Source: an uncultured Bacteroidales bacterium (GTDB lineage: Bacteria; Bacteroidota; Bacteroidia; Bacteroidales; Lentimicrobiaceae). Taken from it: DNA of 6,653 bases. Position 1 is the first letter of the stretch, and every line of letters starts with the position of its first letter. Below are positions 3,738 through 6,653 of the stretch, in pieces. The stretch is from assembly GCA_937864935.1 (NCBI GenBank), contig CALMDN010000207.1:1-6653 (forward strand), read 5' to 3'. The position numbers were made by a program, and so were the translations under genes. The notes under the pieces are model-generated. The model saw only the letters and a list, made by a program, of their open reading frames with translations, did not search any database and had not been told where the DNA came from.

Positions 3738-6653
3738 CAGACAACCAGCCAGACATTCAACGCAACAACTACCTTCACCGTTCCTGCCGGAGTCACTACC
3801 ATCACTGTGGAAGCCTGGGGTGGTGGTGGTGGCGGATCCTACAGGAGCGGAGCATCCGGTGGTGGCGGTGGTGGGGCATATACCAGAGGAATTCTTACCG
3901 GCCTTATCCCCGGATCAACCATTACAATAACAGTTGGAACAGGGGGTGCTGCAGGTGCCAATGGTAATAATTCAAGTGTCTTAGGTGTTGTCGCCAACGG
4001 CGGACAATCGGTAGCCAACAGCAGAAACGGAGGCGCCGGGGGGGTGGCCTCTGCCATTGGCGGAATCATTGTTGCTTCCTATGCCGGAGGTAAAGGTGGA
4101 AATGCCAGGCCATCGCAAGGTGGAGGAAACAACGAAGGTGGAGGTGGTGGAGGCGGTTCGGCATTTAACAATGCCGTTGGTAATCCTGGCGGAAACGCTA
4201 CAGCTACCGGAGGAACAGGAGGTACGGGAACCGGAAACGGAGACCGCGGAGCCGATGGAGACGGAACACCGGATGCAGTTGCAGGAGTTTCACCCGGCGG
4301 AGGTGGAGGTGGAAGGGGTGAAGGTGCTTCAACATCAAAAGCAGGAGCAAACGGCCAGGTTATCCTAACCTGGATACCCGGCTATCTGGCACAGATAAAT
4401 TCGATGGATTTCGGCTCAAATTCCTGGTGTCCGGGAGAGACAAGAAATGTAACAGTAAACATAACAAACATAGGCCAGGCAACGTGGACCAATACCAGTC
4501 CGGATGTTAACATCGGGTTGAAATGGAATACAAGCGGCATCAACTGGACCGATTATCATGTACGCACTGATGCCGGAAACCTGGCTCCCGGTTCATCAGG
4601 AAATTATATTCTTACAATTACTGCTTCAAACAATGCAGGTGCAGGTTATACTACGCCTCTGGCCAATGGACCAAACAACCTTACCTGTGATTTAGTAAAG
4701 GAGGCTGATTGCTGGTTTGGAAACAACACCGGAAGTTGCGGCCCTGGCAACACAGTTTTCACTTCACCTGTAATCACCATCGTAAATACAACTCCGGCTC
4801 AGCCATCAGCTATTACCGGCAATGCAACTCCCTGCCAGGGATCATCACAGACTTACAATGTAACCAATGTGGCCGGTGTGACCTACACCTGGTCAGTGCC
4901 GGCCACCTGGGCCATCACCGGCGGACAAGGGACCAATTCCATCACCGTTACCACAGGTACAAACAATGGCAATATAACAGTCACTCCATCGAACGCCTGC
5001 GGCAACGGAACCTCAAGAACCCTTGCCGTAACAACCACTACAGTCCCTGCTGAGCCATCAGCGATCTCCGGAAGTACCAATCCATGCGCCGGAACAACGC
5101 AGACATACAGTGTTACGAACGTTTCAGGGGTAACTTACACATGGACATTCCCGGCCGGATGGACTCAGACAGCCGGGGGGAATACCAATGCTGTTACTGT
5201 TACGGTTGGAGCCGGAAGCGGCAACATCACCGTGGTACCCTCCAATGCCTGTGGAAACGGGAATTCAAGTTCACTGCCGGTAAATGTTAACACCATTCCT
5301 GCCCAGCCTTCCGCCATTACCGGCAACACCACAGTGTGCGAAGGTTCATCACAAACTTACAGTGTCACCAATGTCGGCGGCACCACATACACGTGGACAG
5401 TGCCTGCCGGATGGCTGATAAACTCCGGTCAGGGTTCAAACTCGATCAATGTAACCGCCGGATCTGCCGGAGGGAACATTCAGGTAACTCCTTCCAACGC
5501 CTGCGGAAACGGAAGCAGCAGATCGGTGGCCATTACCGTAAGCAGCCTGCCGGCACAACCTGGTCCGATCAGCCCGGTCACTACGGAAGCCTGTCAGAAC
5601 AGCGTGCACAATTTCATGGTGATGCCTCCCCCTCCTTCCGGAGTAACCTATACCTGGGCTTTCCCGGGGGCAACCATCCTCAGCGGGCAGGGAACCAACA
5701 TTGCTCAGATCCGTTTCGGCAATCAGTCGGGAACCCTGACTGTAACGCCCACAAATTCATGCGGAAGCGGCACCCCATCAACCCTGGCAATTGCTGTTTC
5801 ACTCTCCAGTCCGGCCATGCCCGGTGCAATAACCGGTATGCAGGGCCCCTGTACCGGATCTTCGAAAACATATTCCGTCCCCAACATCGCCGGGCTTCTT
5901 TATACATGGACGGTACCCACGGGGTGGGTCATCAGTTCAGGGCAGGGAAGCAATACCATCAACGTTATCGTTGGTTCAGGTGCCGGCAATGTTGCGGTTA
6001 CCGCCACAAATGCCTGCGGCGGCAGTGCCCCCCGGAATCTGGCTGTAAGCCCACAGGCTTCAGTACCGACACAGCCTTCTGCCATCCAGGGAAGCAGCCC
6101 GGTGTGCCAGAATTCCTCACAGACATACAGTATAACAGCAGTCCCTTATACAACCTACACCTGGGCTGTTCCAGCAGGTTGGACCATTACCTCGGGGCAG
6201 GGAAGCAGCGCTGTTACAGTTACTACCGGCAATTCAAGCGGAACCATCACGGTTGTCCCAGCCAACGATTGCGGCACCGGTACTGCCCAAAACCGGAGTA
6301 TAACGGTAGACGTTACCACTCCGGCAGCAACAGGATCCATTACCGGTAACAACAATCCCTGCCAGACCAGCAGCCAGACCTACAGTGTTCCCAATGTGAG
6401 CGGAGTAACCTACACCTGGAGTTTCCCTTCAGACTGGGCCATTACCTCGGGACAGGGCAGCAATTCAGTTACGGTTACCATAGGCGCCCTTTCGGGGAAC
6501 ATCACTGTAATACCTTCGAACGGCTGCGGAAACGGGCCATCCACCAGCCTGGCTGCAGCGGTATTTCTGCTCCCGGCCAATCCCGGAACCATCGCAGGCA
6601 ACACACTTTTCTGCCAGGGGTCTGCCCAAACCTATTCTGTTACTCCGGTGGCC
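3606..6653 (+). CDS. Giant secreted repeat protein (glycine-rich domain plus tandem PKD-like domains), C-terminus cut
   Basis: The first 1016 residues of a very large exported protein, still open at the right edge. In order: signal peptide (1-44), glycine-rich domain (50-256), an Ig-like region (257-396), and a tandem array of PKD-like domains from 397, with seven full units and the start of an eighth. Proteins like this in Bacteroidota are usually surface adhesins or matrix proteins, often exported by the type IX system through a C-terminal sorting domain; that end is not visible, so the route is inference. No catalytic motif is seen. ATG 3606 follows an A-rich leader (GTAAAGAA). An in-frame ATG at 3528, shortly after a TAA, would give an n-region of about 50 residues, which is implausible for a signal peptide. 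Most internal alternative-frame openings, including 5336-6349, are by-products of its biased repeat composition. Confidence 0.93.
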   Translation, partial: MLHLLLCEVSNYIRTPNRKYPQNSIPFVVILALLLLVNLSHSSAQTTSQTFNATTTFTVPAGVTTITVEAWGGGGGGSYRSGASGGGGGGAYTRGILTGLIPGSTITITVGTGGAAGANGNNSSVLGVVANGGQSVANSRNGGAGGVASAIGGIIVASYAGGKGGNARPSQGGGNNEGGGGGGGSAFNNAVGNPGGNATATGGTGGTGTGNGDRGADGDGTPDAVAGVSPGGGGGGRGEGASTSKAGANGQVILTWIPGYLAQINSMDFGSNSWCPGETRNVTVNITNIGQATWTNTSPDVNIGLKWNTSGINWTDYHVRTDAGNLAPGSSGNYILTITASNNAGAGYTTPLANGPNNLTCDLVKEADCWFGNNTGSCGPGNTVFTSPVITIVNTTPAQPSAITGNATPCQGSSQTYNVTNVAGVTYTWSVPATWAITGGQGTNSITVTTGTNNGNITVTPSNACGNGTSRTLAVTTTTVPAEPSAISGSTNPCAGTTQTYSVTNVSGVTYTWTFPAGWTQTAGGNTNAVTVTVGAGSGNITVVPSNACGNGNSSSLPVNVNTIPAQPSAITGNTTVCEGSSQTYSVTNVGGTTYTWTVPAGWLINSGQGSNSINVTAGSAGGNIQVTPSNACGNGSSRSVAITVSSLPAQPGPISPVTTEACQNSVHNFMVMPPPPSGVTYTWAFPGATILSGQGTNIAQIRFGNQSGTLTVTPTNSCGSGTPSTLAIAVSLSSPAMPGAITGMQGPCTGSSKTYSVPNIAGLLYTWTVPTGWVISSGQGSNTINVIVGSGAGNVAVTATNACGGSAPRNLAVSPQASVPTQPSAIQGSSPVCQNSSQTYSITAVPYTTYTWAVPAGWTITSGQGSSAVTVTTGNSSGTITVVPANDCGTGTAQNRSITVDVTTPAATGSITGNNNPCQTSSQTYSVPNVSGVTYTWSFPSDWAITSGQGSNSVTVTIGALSGNITVIPSNGCGNGPSTSLAAAVFLLPANPGTIAGNTLFCQGSAQTYSVTPVA
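3753..4373 (+). other. Glycine-rich domain of the secreted protein
   Basis: Residues 50-256. It opens with TFTVPAGVTTITVEAWGGGGGG and closes with GANGQVILTW, the usual first and last strands of the bacterial glycine-rich domain family (Gly_rich_2-like, distantly like the glycine-rich domain of ALK/LTK receptors). Between them are several runs of four to six glycines separated by short Asn/Ser/Thr/Ala segments. Such runs can pack as polyglycine-II helices between beta strands. It sits at the very N-terminus of the mature protein, as expected for an exposed tip; function here is not established. Confidence 0.75.
4374..4793 (+). other. Ig-like linker domain between glycine-rich and PKD-like parts
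   Basis: Residues 257-396. The segment MDFGSNSWCPGETRNVTVNI followed by TNIGQATWT, and later LAPGSSGNYILTITA, has the strand pattern of CARDB- or NBR1-type Ig-like domains (charged or polar 'NTG..TW' turn, then an 'L.PG..' strand). Four cysteines (275, 361, 369, 378) could form two disulfides. I cannot assign it to a named family with certainty. Confidence 0.5.
4794..6653 (+). repeat. Tandem array of PKD-like domains (seven full, one partial)
   Basis: Units start at 4794, 5046, 5298, 5550, 5811, 6066, 6321 and 6573, with a period of 84-87 residues. The shared pattern is P..PS.I.G...C..SSQTYSV, then YTW..P.GW.I.SGQGSN, then GNITV.PSNACGNG, matching the PKD-like family found in many Bacteroidota surface proteins (PKD_6 type). 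Each full unit has exactly two cysteines, 55 residues apart (56 in unit 4), for example 410/465, 494/549, 578/633, 663/719, 749/804, 834/889 and 919/974. Unit 4 is the most divergent. At DNA level the units differ at many positions, so the array is not a recent expansion. The fold is a beta sandwich that acts as a spacer stalk; ligand binding is not shown. Confidence 0.9.

Noticed and set aside
3839..4069. Pro/Ala-rich minus-strand open frame
   Set aside because: It is the complement of glycine codons in the glycine-rich domain; the proline runs are a by-product.
5336..6349. A 337-codon open frame on the plus strand, out of frame with the secreted protein
   Set aside because: It starts at GTG, is rich in Arg, His, Cys and Gln, and lies wholly inside the PKD-like array. 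The same shadow frame stays open in each unit because the codons repeat. No independent protein features are seen.
4794..6653. Recently amplified or phase-variable DNA repeats
   Set aside because: Units share protein pattern but differ at many bases across each unit, with no long identical blocks, so recent expansion or slippage is not supported within this window.

Overview
The window looks like chromosomal DNA of a Bacteroidota (Bacteroidetes) bacterium. The evidence is a very large secreted protein made of tandem PKD-like repeats with a paired-cysteine pattern, a signal peptide cleaved before Gln, a hybrid-type sensor kinase H-box typical of the phylum, a TAnnTTTG promoter-like box, weak or absent Shine-Dalgarno sequences, and AT-rich intergenic DNA around more GC-rich genes. 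No mobile element, CRISPR array, tRNA or rRNA is visible.

Layout. (1) Positions 1-1504, minus strand: N-terminal 501 residues of a membrane sensor histidine kinase; its C-terminus lies beyond the left edge. (2) 1505-1884: intergenic, with one candidate Bacteroidota -7 box for the kinase. (3) 1885-2217, minus: a small single-domain GNAT-fold acetyltransferase-like protein. (4) 2218-3605: nearly 1.4 kb with no convincing gene. It is AT-rich to about 2930, includes a purine tract, and is more balanced in composition afterwards, with several short inverted repeats. (5) 3606-6653, plus: the first 1016 residues of a giant secreted protein, open through the right edge. It consists of a signal peptide, a glycine-rich domain, an Ig-like linker domain, then seven complete PKD-like repeats of 84-87 residues and the start of an eighth.

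The two minus-strand genes diverge from the large secreted protein. Nothing in the sequence ties the three genes into one pathway: the kinase could sense an envelope signal and the large protein is probably displayed or released at the surface, but a regulatory link is not shown. I see no clear case for a new biological system. The best leads are the architecture of the surface protein, a duplicated motif in the kinase sensor domain, and the unexplained long gap.
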